A stretch of 64,000 nt of DNA from Progne subis subis (Eukaryota > Chordata > Aves > Passeriformes > Hirundinidae), in contig JAKJHU010000155.1 in assembly GCA_022316685.1 (NCBI GenBank), positions 248,001-312,000 on the forward strand. Direction: 5' to 3'. Under the pieces are notes generated by a model that saw only the letters and a program-made list of their open reading frames with translations, had not been told where the DNA came from and did no database searches. Position 1 is the stretch's first letter, and each line of letters opens with the position of its first letter. Positions 1-35,136 of this stretch are shown here, one piece after another. A program made the position numbers and the translations under genes.

Positions 1-23769
<23,769 letters not shown>

Positions 23770-23853
23770 CTGCGGAGATAAGGACAAGTTAGAAAACAGA
23801 AAAATACATATTGGCTGTACACATACCTAAAAATACAAAAACTTAATTAAAAA

Positions 23854-24019
23854 GTTAAAAAAAAAAACAAAACAAAACCAAACCAGCAAAGAAAACTGTG
23901 CCACACACAATAACACAAAAAAATCCACACCAACCCTTCCAAAAAATAAACCAACCAACCAAAAAGCAAGCAACCAACAAAACCTCAACCACAAAAAAAC
24001 CCAACCAACCTTAACCCTC
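23854..24019. repeat. A/C-rich low-complexity tract, U/G-rich in CKAP5 pre-mRNA
   Basis: About 165 bases built almost only from A and C on the plus strand, with repeated ccaacc and aaaac units. In the CKAP5 transcript it reads as a U/G-rich tract starting about 85 nt upstream of the acceptor of the first coding exon (23,769). Confidence 0.85.
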
Positions 24020-27000
24020 CCCACCACCAAAAATCCCCCAGTTCTGTAGCAAATCTCATTGCTAATAATGCAATCCAAGGTTGTAGCTATATTTGTATGC
24101 ACACTTTGAAGAGCTCATCACTATTTTCTTTAGCTCTAGAAAATTACCAGAAGCCATTAAAGATTAGAGAGCAGTGCAATCTCCAGTATTTCGGACACTA
24201 CAAGTCTCAATTGGTGAGACTTTTCGTAAACTGAAAAGGCATGTGAAATATAATCTCATCTAAGCCTGAGGAAGATTGCACAACAGCTAAGGCACTAAAC
24301 CAAAATGGGTTCCCATCAACACTAAAAACTCTTCCTGAGACATGCTTTTAGCAACAGGTGACATGAATCAGTGTCAAAAAATAATCAGATGCAAGTGTAA
24401 GGACAATCATTGTAACGACTTTACAAACAGCACCACTGAAATGAACAGTTACCAAGAAGAACAAAACACATTTTTGCCCTAATTCTAATATAGCCAGCAT
24501 CAGCAACTGTCGAGATCAATTTCTTGCCACGTGTATGGCTCAAATCCTTAGTCATTCGAATAAGTTTTAGTGGTTTCCCCCTTGTCCCTTTCCTTTAGAT
24601 TAAGGCAAGAACACTGACTATTAGGGTATGACAGATGAGATCTCAGGCTCAATGCCCATCTCAGACTTATTGTACAACTAACCTGACTGCTCAGAAAATA
24701 ATGAGAGAACATGTCTGAAGCAGAGAGGTCAGCAAAATGAAAATAGCAGCAGCAGTAGAAAGAGCTCCCAGTGTTATTTATAAGCACAAAATCAAACCAG
24801 AGAGGGAATAACACATTTCAACACAGCAGTCTGAATCCACAGACCAAGCCAAAAATTCTATAACCCAGCCATACATGACAATTTATCACAACAGGCATAT
24901 AAGCACACAACACTAGCAGAATGCTCCTAACAGAAATTCAGCCTCTGCCAGCAAAGCTGTACACTTTAGCCTACAAAGTATTTCACCTAATACTCAGAGG
25001 CTCTCTGTAGAAAATTAATCCCTTGTATTAGGGGTGCATTTTCACTCACATAAATTAACATGAGCAAGTTCTTCAAAGCCTTCTGTCAGCCACACAACAC
25101 TAACACATACAGCTAACTCGGTAGCAAAATAAGGCTAGCAACAGCATACAGTAAAAACAATCTCTTTTATTCCTTCCTGGATTAGTTAGAAAATACTTAA
25201 GCAACAACCCAACCTCCCAATAATTAAAAAAGAAAAACCATAAGAAACACAAAGAACTCCAAAACCTGTCACCGACACACACAGCTCCACTGCAAATTAC
25301 ACTAAGCTTGCCCTAAATATCTACAAGTTCCTGTGGATGTTAGTTCTGTTCTCACTATAATCACATACACTATTAATTTGCCCAATGGCAGTAAAACAAG
25401 AGTCAATGTCAGAACACAAGTTGACTACATAAACAAACGTATCCAAGCGTTATTATGGTTCATCCTTTTCATTTCCTTTCTCTTCAAAACAAACAACAAT
25501 ACGGCTATTTTTTCTCGATATCAGCACAGTGGTACCAAGTGTTTCTAAAAAAAAAAAAAAATTTGGGGAGGGCCTGTAGAACTGTAAATCACCGAGAATT
25601 AAAGGATCTGTTCACTATGTAAGAAGCAAAGTACTCAGAAGTGAGGCTACCTAAAACCCATTCTACTGAACTGTTAATTCTGTTTCACTATCTTTTTTAA
25701 TGTTCAACCTACTAAAAACAACCCCCCCCCCTTAGTCACAGCATTCCTCCATGTCAGGAATTGACAAAAATAAGGTGCTCCAAATTAAAATTTATAATGA
25801 GAATAGAACTCAAAGGCCATACCAATCCCAAACAATCATACGAGGTCAAAAGGGCAAGTGAGTTACTGCATCCAAACGCCATCAGCCTTTTGCAATGGAT
25901 CTGCTCTCATCTGTTTAAACTCCTGCTGGTTTTCTCTGCCCCAGCCTCTCATTTGTTCTCTTATCCCTCATTCAGCCTACTGAGAGAGTTCGAAATTAAA
26001 TAGAAATCAAACAACTCCCGATTCAAACAATGATTTTACCTATTAAAAACAAACAAACAAACCAAAACCCACCAAAAATGCACACTGAAACAACATAGAA
26101 AGCACCACCCCACACCCAAAAGCAAGATGTTCATGGCAAATACAGAAGTGGGGGGTGAAACATATCTAACTCCATGAGGATGATGACTTGTCTCCAAAAG
26201 CAGGACTGAATTCATATGAAAAGCTTTCCAAACAGCCCACCTAGCAATGGATGCAGGCGTGCCCTATAGTGAACACAGTTTCCAGCAGTAAAACTCTCCA
26301 TCCTTCAATTTAGTTCTGCAGCCGAATGCCATCAACCAAGACAGCTTTGCCAGTATAAACTGAGCTTGCACTAGGAATGTCTTCATTTGAATGCACCAAT
26401 ATAGAAATAATGGACTACTTCCTCAGCGTGGATGCAGACAACATAAACAGATGCAGTGGTCTTTCCCCAAAGTCACATACACCTTGGCGAAGAACAAGCA
26501 AAATGAACTTTATAGAAAATTAAGTAGTCCTGATTCTTAATTAGAAACCTGGAACTAATTCAAGCTATTGCTTGGTGGTTTTGGTTTTTTTTTTTTGGTG
26601 TGTTTTTTGTGTGTAAGGGGTTTTTTTGTTTGGTTGTTGTTGTTGTTGTTTGTTTGGGTGGGTCTTTTTTGTTTTTTTGGGGTTAGTTTTTGGGGTTTTT
26701 TTGTCTGTTTTTGTTGTTGTTGAACACATAAGGAACCAATACAAGGTCAATAGTTATTCCAAATAAAAACAGAAAGGGGAAGAAAGCATGAACATACCTG
26801 CCAGCAACAGAAAAACACCAGGATAAAATTTTGGCACCTGTACTAGACATCTACATTCTGTTTATTTAGAAAACTGACAAAGCATGAACTTCCTACTTCA
26901 ACCATAAAAAGAAGCATTTATTTCCCTCCAGATCTGTTCTGCGAAGGAAACAAGTTTTACTGTAGGACAGTCCTCACTCCAGTAGTACAAACCTCAATTC

Positions 27001-29739
27001 AGTCCAAACCCTGAAGTCGATAGCAACCCTATTAAAAAGGCTTGTCCATTACCAGACCGATACTGATTTACAATTATTTTTTTCCTTACACATATACAAC
27101 AGCTCACTGCCACGAAGTACAACCTCTTGCTTGCATACTTACTTGATACACTACGGAATCTAGAATTTCCCTTCCCACATCACAATGTACTTAACTTGGG
27201 GGGCTCACACATGATGAGACATAGGGAAGGGAACTGAATGACCATGTGTTTCACCTATATTTTTCAGTCTGGTCAACTCAGTTCCCCCACTATTTTTAGT
27301 CATTAACATTTACAATCAATACTTCAATTACAAAATGGGTTAAGTTGCCTTCTGCACTGAATTTGACATCTAAAAATAGTGATAAAATTATACTCCCCCC
27401 AGTAATTTACAAATCCCTTCAGAACAGACAATTTCTCAGAAAGTGTTCCATGGTCACAGAGGGAAAGCTCCTTCTTAAACATCCAGTCTTTCTAGCTTCA
27501 TCACCACTCACGTCTGTGCTAATGCCAAGATTTTGTACTGTCTACATCTTCTATTTACCAGAATAAAAGACGGTTGTTTCTCTTTCCAATTAAGTCACTG
27601 GGTTCTGTGTGATCATAGAGTATCCCACATTTGACAAAAAGGTTTTTCTTAAAAGCTTCTTTGCAAAGATGTGTAAACCTCCAGTCATTACTTCTCAACA
27701 TCCAAATAGCAAGTGGCCTCATTATATGATAACACAGCTAAATTCTATTATTACCAGTGAATTTTCAGCAATGAAGTGTTTGACCTACATAGATTTTTTT
27801 TTTTTGTTGATGCCACAACTTGGAACAAACAGAATTAAGTCTTTCAGTAACAACATTCATTTTGGTAAAATCCAGAAAAGAAGACCTCTGAAGCAACGGA
27901 GCTGCCAAAGTAGAGTTTTGTGAAAGACATTTGTCATAGAAGTGGTCAATGCAACATTTCCAAAAGCCAGTCACCCGAGAAATCTGTGGTGGAGACGAAC
28001 AACAAATCTCTCCTGACAGTTCTTGGCAGGGCAAGTTTTATTATGGAACAGTGAGAAAATGAAGACCATCAAGAAAAGAACATGATCTTTTGAAGGGAGA
28101 TCATGCAAAATGCAACAAGAGTGGAAAGCATTTACAAGGCAGCACAAATGCAAGAATTTCAAAGGTAAAAGTGAGAATTCCCAAACAAATATACATAAGT
28201 CTGGGACACAAATATATCAACACATTAAAAGATTGTGAGAAATTATCAAAGCACCAAACTTTCAATTCACCAGGCATTACTTTGAACAGCTCCTACCCAA
28301 CTTCTAAAGAAACGCCTTTCCTGCTACAATTTGGAGAGCTGAATTGCATTAACATAATAGATTACAGTACGGAGTACTGCTAAGGAAAAGTCTTTACGTC
28401 ATTAACATTCTAAAACGTGATTTCTTTTGAAGCATACATTCATCACCTGTCCCTGTATTTTATGGAGAAGCATCAGCTTCCAGGTCATTTTCTACAGAAA
28501 ATATACAATGGCAAACTAGGAAGATATTTTATGCTAAATAAAATCAGCTGTTTATTGATACTGATTGTCTGCTTCTCCCTACTCACTTTCACCTATTGAA
28601 TATTACTGTTGCACAAGAACACCATCAAATATTTTCATATTTTGAAATATTCTCAAAAACGTTACTCAAGAATAAGTTTTGAGAAATCAAGACCAGACTT
28701 TTTAAAGGAAAAATCCATTTGAAACGTTCACATACAGCAGGGCACAAATTTGGGGTGTGTATAGTTGAATGTCACATTTCAGATAAAACTATACTTCTTG
28801 GCAGACAGATCTCCGTTAGTGCAGCCACAGTTTTCCCAGCAGAAAGAATAGTTTGCTTGTTTGTTTAATGGCAGTTTTGGGTCACATTTGCTCTTTGGCT
28901 CTGAAATGATGAAGTTTCACTTTCTTAGAAGTTTAGCCCAACATTGTTTTTGTATTTGCCAGCCAAACCTTCCCATTAGACACAACATAAAGTAGCTCAG
29001 AAAAAAAGTTGAAGATTCAAGTAATCATAACACAGTAGGCAATAAAAATTTAATACAATTTAAAGGCTGGAATTTCCAATTGGTAGATGAATTATAAGTT
29101 GCAAGATACACAGACTCTTGATGAAAAAATAGAAAGACCTCAGAATAATGAAAAGAAAAAGTAGAAATGCATGCTAAAGGGAAGCTACTGCTTCAGCAGC
29201 AATGAAATGGCATTCAAGAACAAACAGCATTAAATTCTCTCTTGCCTGCTCTAACTTGTACATCCCAACTCATCTCAGTGAAATTTTAATAGCACAAACG
29301 ACAAGTTATTGGTAAGATATATAAACACTTAATTTCTCTGGAAAAATAAATTTTAATACATGGCCTCCGAAAGTAACCAGGGCTGTTTTTTTCCGTTCAT
29401 CTGAAAGTGAGAGACAATAATAAAGTGACCTTCTGTTACAGCTAAGACCAAAAGCAATTTGTAACTGCATGGGTAAGCCTGGAACGAAGCCAGTCTTACG
29501 GAGCCGAGAAGGGCAAAAGGGAAAAGGGCAACACACGGGCAAGTGCACAGGCATGCACTGACATAATTCTAAGGGTGGACAGTCGGGAGTAAAAGATGTC
29601 AGTGGGACTGCGTTTGTAAGCTGCAAAGCCCCCCATCCCTCAAGAGGTTTTACAAAGCTCAGGCATGAAAAGGCTCATGTGATGTTCTTTAAAAGGACGG
29701 CCTGAGCCGCTGATGAAGGAAAGCTTCCGCGGAGGCATC
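24020..29739 (-). other. CKAP5: CKAP5 intron 1, main part
   Basis: Long non-coding stretch between the first coding exon and the lower CpG island. Apart from the T/G-rich tract at 26,573-26,722, an A run at about 25,547-25,561 and a C run near 25,722, I recognise no exon, repeat family or RNA gene. Confidence 0.75.
26573..26722. repeat. T/G-rich low-complexity tract
   Basis: About 150 bases almost only of T and G on the plus strand, including (GTT)n and long T runs. In the CKAP5 transcript it is A/C-rich, roughly complementary in composition to the tract at 23,854-24,019. Confidence 0.85.
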
Positions 29740-30433
29740 ACTGGCTCCCTCCTTCTCCAAGTGAAGCTCCCTCCAGCACGCCTTCCCTCTGCAACTAGCG
29801 GCGCCCCCGCCATCCCCAGCGTCTTCCAGAAGAGCATCCCCTCCACTTCTGCCCGCGGCCCCAGATGCGTCCCCGCAGCCCGGCGACGATTCCCGTTCCG
29901 CGGGCGCCTGGCGGCAGGCCGCGGCCGGGCACGCCGAGCAGGCCGCCCTCCCGCCCGGCATTGTCTCTGCCCGCCGCCCCCGCCGCACGGCCGGACCGGG
30001 CCGGGCCGGGCCCTGCCAGCGCCGCCGCGCAGAGCCCGCGGCTGGGCCGGGCCCGGCCGGACACTCACCCTGACAGCTCCGGGCCGGCTCTCGGCGGCGG
30101 CGGGCGGGAACCGCGGGCGGGCCGGGACGAGCCCCTCCCCGCCGCGGGCGGGGCTCGGGGCGCCGCGGCCGCACCTGGGCGGGAGCCGGCCCGCGCCGGG
30201 GCCAGACAAAGGCGGGCAGGGTAGGGCAGGGCCCGCCGCGCTGACCCCGCAGCAGTCCCGGGCGCATCGCGCTCCCTTCCCGCCGAGCAGCCCCCGCGGG
30301 GCCGGGCGAGCGGCGGCGGGCGCTGACCGGCCCTGCCGGCGGCTGCGGTGCCGCCTCTCGGCAAGGAAGGGGCCGCCGGGCCGGCGAGCAGTGACCAGCT
30401 TGGCCCGCCGGGCCTGCTGTCCTCATGAGTCAT
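29740..30433. promoter_or_regulatory. lower CpG island, possible alternative CKAP5 promoter
   Basis: Very G+C-rich with dense CpG, in sharp contrast to the A/T-rich flanks. It contains a strong minus-strand splice donor (CAGG|GTGAGT at 30,069/30,068), a G-run cluster ggaccgggccgggccggg (29,993-30,010) that could form a quadruplex, and at its upper edge a palindromic AP-1-type site ATGAGTCAT (30,425-30,433). No TATA box seen. The likely role is a second CKAP5 start, or an internal 5'UTR exon with its own promoter. Confidence 0.65.
30069..30300 (-). other. CKAP5: candidate alternative CKAP5 non-coding first exon
   Basis: The lower end is set by the donor at 30,068/30,069; the upper end is a guess, since no transcription start can be read from sequence. 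Splicing to the acceptor at 23,769 would give a GC-rich leader joined to the 35-nt UTR of exon 2. Confidence 0.35.
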
Positions 30434-33289
30434 AGCCCGAACGCCCAGACCCGTCAGAACAATTACTACTCTAACAGAGGGAGCTGCGGTCATACCCGAG
30501 CGTGCAGCAGACATTATCCCAGGCCACAATCATCCAGCGATCCCTAGCTGAAGGAGGGAGCGGTTCTGAGACCCGACAGCAGGAACAAGGCCAGCCGCGG
30601 GGAAGGAGAAACAGTGCCTTCCAAAGGAGGTACGAACGAGAAGCCTGGCACCATACCATCCCCGCATTTCATGCTGCTGCGAGATGTGTAATGCACACTC
30701 TGGCAGAGCTGATTCATCAGCAATCTCTCTAGCCCGTCGTCTGACATTTTGAGATGCCTTTTCTATAGTGACAATAGCAACTGAAGAAGCCTGTATGGTG
30801 GAACCCGGGTGTCACTTGCTTCCTCCTCAGCAGAGCATCAGGCCATGTGATGTAAGGCTGTATTTCTCCAGCCATCTTTTTAGCTAGCCGAAGAAAGAAG
30901 CCTCTTCAGGCACTGCCAGCACCAGCCCTGCTTCCCACTAAATAACCGTCCAAGTCACTTTTCCTACCACCCCTGCAACGGGAAGGCACGACCATGCACA
31001 GCAGCTTCTGCTTTTCAACATCTGACATTTGCAGCAACCGAGCTGTCATAGACAACTCCAGACAATGTACAATGCTCAGGTCAAGAGACTCTTTAGTCAA
31101 ACAAGCCAGAGCAACACTGCCCAGTGTAGGGCAATATTTAGTTTAAACAAAAGGGTACAAGGCTTTTCAATGTCACTTCAGAACTCCACCCATATAGCAT
31201 GAACCACTAGGAACAGTCTGCAACAAAGCATCAACACAGCAACACCAAATTAGTCTTGGACTATGATGTCTTGAATTAACCACTCTGCTACAGATGCAAA
31301 CAGCTTTAATGCCATTCTGCTCTAGCAGAGCCTTGAGAAACCATTTACATTAAACAGTTTACAAACAAATTAGCAATACAAGTTTATACATTTCTTTTAT
31401 AAACCATATAAGGACAGCTGCTGGTAGTGTGGAACAGAGGAGAGGTAGGAACAGGGGAAAAAGGAAAAGGGCACCAGATGAACACTGACCATTACTTTGA
31501 AAACCTTAATTAAAGGTTTGCAAGCATTTACATCTCTCAGGTATCCTTCCAGTCATGCATCCTACACAATAAAATCCTCCAAAACAGATAACAAAGATAA
31601 TTATCTTTACTCCACAAAACATTCAGGTTTCTAATTGGATGTACTGTTCATGATGTGCGTAAGTGATGTAAGAGAAGGGGCAAACAGAAGGGCTGCATTT
31701 GCAGATGACAACTGGGCACCAAAAGAAAAAAAAAAGATTGACTGAAGAAGCATACGACATGGTAAGTGCTCTTCAGCTGTAAACTTATCACCAAACACAC
31801 AGAGTGAAACCATTTATAACATTACACTGAAATTCAGGTTTTCTGCATTGACTATTAAATAGAAACAAGATCTTCTCGTTTTAGCAGACACTGGTATGAG
31901 AGCACAGCCCCACCATGGCAGACCCTGTTCTCAGAGGCAGAGGCCCAGCTTACATAACTGGCCTGTACAAGGAGAAGGATAAGAGCCAGCACGAAAGTTA
32001 ACTCTCACAAAACACAAGTCCTATGTGTACAAGAACCAGGAATCATGTTCCGTTCCCTTTTTCATATTAGAATATCAAGGGAGAAACCTTCCATCAATAC
32101 AGATCTAAAGCAGTCTGAAAAATTCAAATTTCTTCTCATCAAGCTGTCACATAATTTTTCCTATAGCAGGTCTCCTAGTTAATTTGCCAGTGATTCTGCT
32201 TTGATATATCACTCTCTCAAAGTTGCTTATAAGGCTTAGCCCTATCACATTTCTTGAAGCAGAAAAAAACCCCCAACAAACGGTGACTCTGTAAGTTCAA
32301 CATGGGAGGAAGCTACCAAAACAGCGAGTTTAAAGAAAGGCCAAGCCTGAGATAAGAAAACCAAACCAAATTCTAAATTTTGCACAATCAACTGATCTCA
32401 TGTAGGACACCAAAGTCAAAACTATACAGGCGATTTGCACTCAATCATTGTGCCTTGTGAGGTGAACCTTTCTCAAAGTTTTAGTAACAGACTTTTGTGA
32501 GTAGACTTTTAGAATATTCAAATATTCGAGGCTCCATGCATTCTGAACTAAGCAGCTTTACAGTTTCAAACTAATAGATCCACTGAAAGCCTACAGCAAC
32601 ACTTTCTTTGACACACAAGTAATACATTAGGAAGGGCTCCCATTGCTGGTAGCTCAACATCCTGACAACTACTCATCCCCTTGTCACCTGCACAATGCAT
32701 CTTGAACTGCACTGCAGTTAAGCAGAAAATCAAACACTAAAATCAGCAAAAAGTAAAAACCTCAGAATAATCAGATAGATGATACACAACAAAAACAAGT
32801 CAGTTAGAAAACCGTAGCACATATGATTTTCTTTTTCTATTTTATTATTAGAACAGAATCCTAGTTTGCTAAAGGCACATTGAATTACCATTCCTCAGCC
32901 TCTGTCTTCCAACCCAAAAACTCTGGGTCTCCCACTGTCAGAAGACCAGATTCAGGAGGAAAACCCTGTGTACTCCAACCTGAAAACTACTATCTTTGGA
33001 AAAATCACCAGACTGATTCAGAAACAAAATCAAATGAAGTGCAGGAAAGGTGTGTGTGCAGAAACATGGGACACACACTTCTATCCCGCCCTTCTTCGCG
33101 TATACTGGGGAGGATTCAACAGGAAGCATCTCTTAATGAGGGGCTCTGGCAAGCTTAACATTTGCACCCAACAATAGAACCGCAGAAATGAGAGATGAGC
33201 TCGCACCTTTAGCTTTAAGATTAAAATACCCCCAGAAAACATTTTTCTTAGGACAGTCTAGAGGGGGAACCGATCCTGCGGGCAGCCTC
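30434..33289. other. sequence between the two CpG islands
   Basis: About 2.9 kb of A/T-balanced sequence with no recognised exon, repeat family or RNA gene. If transcription starts at the upper island this is CKAP5 intron 1; if at the lower island it is upstream sequence. Confidence 0.65.
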
Positions 33290-34200
33290 AGAAGACAGAA
33301 GGTGCCCGATAGGCATTTCCCTTAAGGGGTGCCCAGTTCCCCGCCGGCCCCCAGGCCCACTCTCCCGGCCGCCTCCCACGGAAGGCCCCCACCAGCTCCG
33401 CCCCTCCACAACGGACGGAGGCAGCCGTAGCGGAGCCGCCGAGCCCGCGGCTCCCACCGCCCCCGGTTGGCGGGCGGCCTGAGCGAGCTGCACCTCCACG
33501 GCGCGGCGCGGCACAGGCCGCGGCCTCTCGCCGCTGCCAGCCGCAATCCCCACGCCGCCGGGCTCTGCGGGCGGATGCCGGCGCAGCCCGCGGGCCCGGG
33601 CCATCGCCGTGGGGAGACGTCGCGCCGCCGGGACCGCGCCGCCACACGGTCCCCGGGAGAATCGAGGAGGTTCGGGCCTGGCGGCGGAGGAAGGCCTAAC
33701 CGCCTCCCGCGGGCGCGGACGGGAAAGGGACCGAGGCTCACCGGGAACAGGACAAGGCCGGCGGGGCTCACCTGGGCCCGGCGGGTCGGGCCGGGGACGG
33801 TCCGGCGGCGGCTCGGCGGGGTTTGAAATCGCCAGCACCGCCCGCACCTCCCAGTGTCCGCCGCGCCCATTGGCCGCTGCCGGCCCCGCCCGCGCTCGCG
33901 CCCGCGCCCCTTATTGGCCCATTTGAATCCGGCAGCCGCAGCGCGTGCTCTCCGCGCGCTCCCGACAGGGCGGCAGCGCCGCGGGGCTGCCGAGGAGCGC
34001 GCGCCGCCGCGGGAGCGCGCACCGCCGCGAGCCGCCGCCAGCGGCCGCGGCCGCGGCCCCGGCCCAGTCCTCTCGGAACCACCGGGACCGGACCCGTCCG
34101 CTCTCTCGACCACCCTGGGGAGGGGGCACGACGGGGCTGCCGCCTCCGCTGCGGCCGGACAGGCGCCGGTCCTAAGGCAGCCGGGTCAGGCCGCAGGACC
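33290..34200. promoter_or_regulatory. CKAP5: upper CpG island, probable main CKAP5 promoter, possibly bidirectional
   Basis: Dense CpG and GC-rich sequence with a promoter-like core. Two inverted CCAAT boxes (ATTGG at 33,869-33,873 and 33,913-33,917, so CCAAT on the minus strand) lie 44 bases apart. Two TTTGAA elements resembling the CHR of cell-cycle genes flank them (33,822-33,827 and 33,922-33,927). A consensus minus-strand donor CCCAG|GTGAGC lies 50 bases below (33,772/33,771). NF-Y plus CHR is the known arrangement of G2/M genes bound by DREAM/MMB, which suits a spindle protein. No TATA box. Confidence 0.75.
33772..33840 (-). other. CKAP5: candidate CKAP5 non-coding exon 1
   Basis: The 3' end is the donor CAG|GTGAGC at 33,772/33,771. 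The start near 33,840 is inferred from the position of the CCAAT/CHR module just above. A second, weaker donor (CCG|GTGAGC) lies at about 33,739. Exact ends need transcript data. Confidence 0.5.
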
Positions 34201-34294
34201 CTTTGGCAAAGGGCTAAAGCAGGTCGGAGCTGATGGATTCGGCTTTGAGGAAGATCCTGATACAGAGGAATGGGCGCTCTCTTTGCTATGGTCA
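33950..34294 (+). other. candidate divergent non-coding exon from the CKAP5 promoter
   Basis: On the plus strand, sequence leaving the island reaches a strong donor GGTCA|GTGAGT (34,294/34,295). In human, the lncRNA LRP4-AS1 lies head-to-head with CKAP5, so a divergent transcript is plausible. I see no conserved protein; open frames here reflect GC richness. The start is unknown. Confidence 0.3.
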
Positions 34295-34314
34295 GTGAGT
34301 TTGCAAGGCAGAGA

Positions 34315-34662
34315 CTCAAGAAATGACTGAGGGGAGAGGGGACCTCATCATCCGTATCTCAAGGGAGAGTGTCAGAGGATGAACCAGGCTCTGTGCAGTG
34401 GTGCTGAGTAACAGGACGAGAGACAACGGGCAGAAACTAAGGCACAGGAAATCCTACTTGAATAGGAGTAACTTCTTCACTGTGTGGGTGACCGTGCACT
34501 GGAAGATGGCCCAGAGAAGTTGTGGAGTCTCCCTCAGTGGAGAGCGCGGGATCTGTCTGGACACAGTTCTGTGCCATGTGCTCTGGGGTGACCCTTCTTG
34601 ATCAGAGAGGCTGGCTCAGGTGACCCAGCAGTGTCCTTTCCACCCTGACATATTCTGTGAAC
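34315..34662 (+). mobile_element. CR1 LINE fragment beside the CKAP5 promoter
   Basis: Matches the CR1 3' region: 'ctgaggggagaggggacctc', 'gtggtgctgagtaacaggac', 'gcacaggaaatcctacttga', 'gagaagttgtggagtctccc', then a degraded end 'ttccaccctgacatattctg'. It is about 350 bases, 5'-truncated and decayed. It abuts the CpG island within about 120 bases. Confidence 0.85.
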
Positions 34663-35130
34663 TGCTTTTGGAGCACAGTATGTTTTCCCTCCTTTGTTTC
34701 TTCACTTCAGTTTAAAACATTGAATGAAAAATTTTTATGGGTAATCAAAATAGAAGAGAAGGGACAGCAGAGTGCCATGCACACAACTGCAATTGATCTT
34801 ACACTGCCCTCTCCTCACCATGCCATGTAACCAGCATCAATTTTGAAAGTGGGGCATTTTTTTCATGACCTGACTGAAAGGGCTTCTGCACTGTGCTTCA
34901 ATTGTGAAATGAGCAGAAATACTGTTGTTTTAAACGTTTTAGGTAGTTCTTTCATCAGAAAGGGATAGAATGTGTTAAAAGATTGGCACCTGTGCTGCAG
35001 TGTCAATTATTTGTGGATGTTTCATTCATTACTCAGCTTTTTGCACTATTTAAACTCTTGGTTATAAAAAAGGCAACAGAAGCTTAAAAAAATACCCCTA
35101 GAGAAAGAAAAAGCAGCTCTTCTTCAGAGC

Positions 35131-35136
35131 TTTATT
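35131..35136 (-). terminator. LRP4: probable LRP4 poly(A) signal AATAAA
   Basis: The minus strand reads AAAATAAAGC here, followed about 25-45 bases later by a T-rich stretch (CTTTTTCTTTCTC) that could serve as the downstream element. Cleavage would fall near 35,105-35,120. Confidence 0.5.

Noticed and set aside
23827..24102. Val/Phe/Gly-rich frame on the minus strand resembling a membrane protein
   Set aside because: Translation of the U/G-rich tract; hydrophobicity follows from composition.
24115..24121. Perfect C box GTGATGA on the CKAP5 strand
   Set aside because: No D box or terminal stem at a suitable distance.
26565..26750. Lys/Thr-rich open frame on the minus strand
   Set aside because: Translation of an A/C-rich low-complexity tract; no protein character.
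29689..30435. Long open frames on both strands in the lower CpG island (up to about 245 codons)
   Set aside because: Composition is Ala/Gly/Pro/Arg-rich in every frame, frames are open on both strands at once, and nothing resembles a known protein; this is what GC-rich DNA with few stop codons gives.
34232..34294. Short frame starting ATG at 34,232 and running to the plus-strand donor
   Set aside because: About 21 codons with no similarity I recognise; too short to call coding without transcript evidence.
33248..34330. Long open frames in the upper CpG island (up to 263 codons)
   Set aside because: Same artefact of GC richness; the region is better explained as a promoter with a short non-coding exon.
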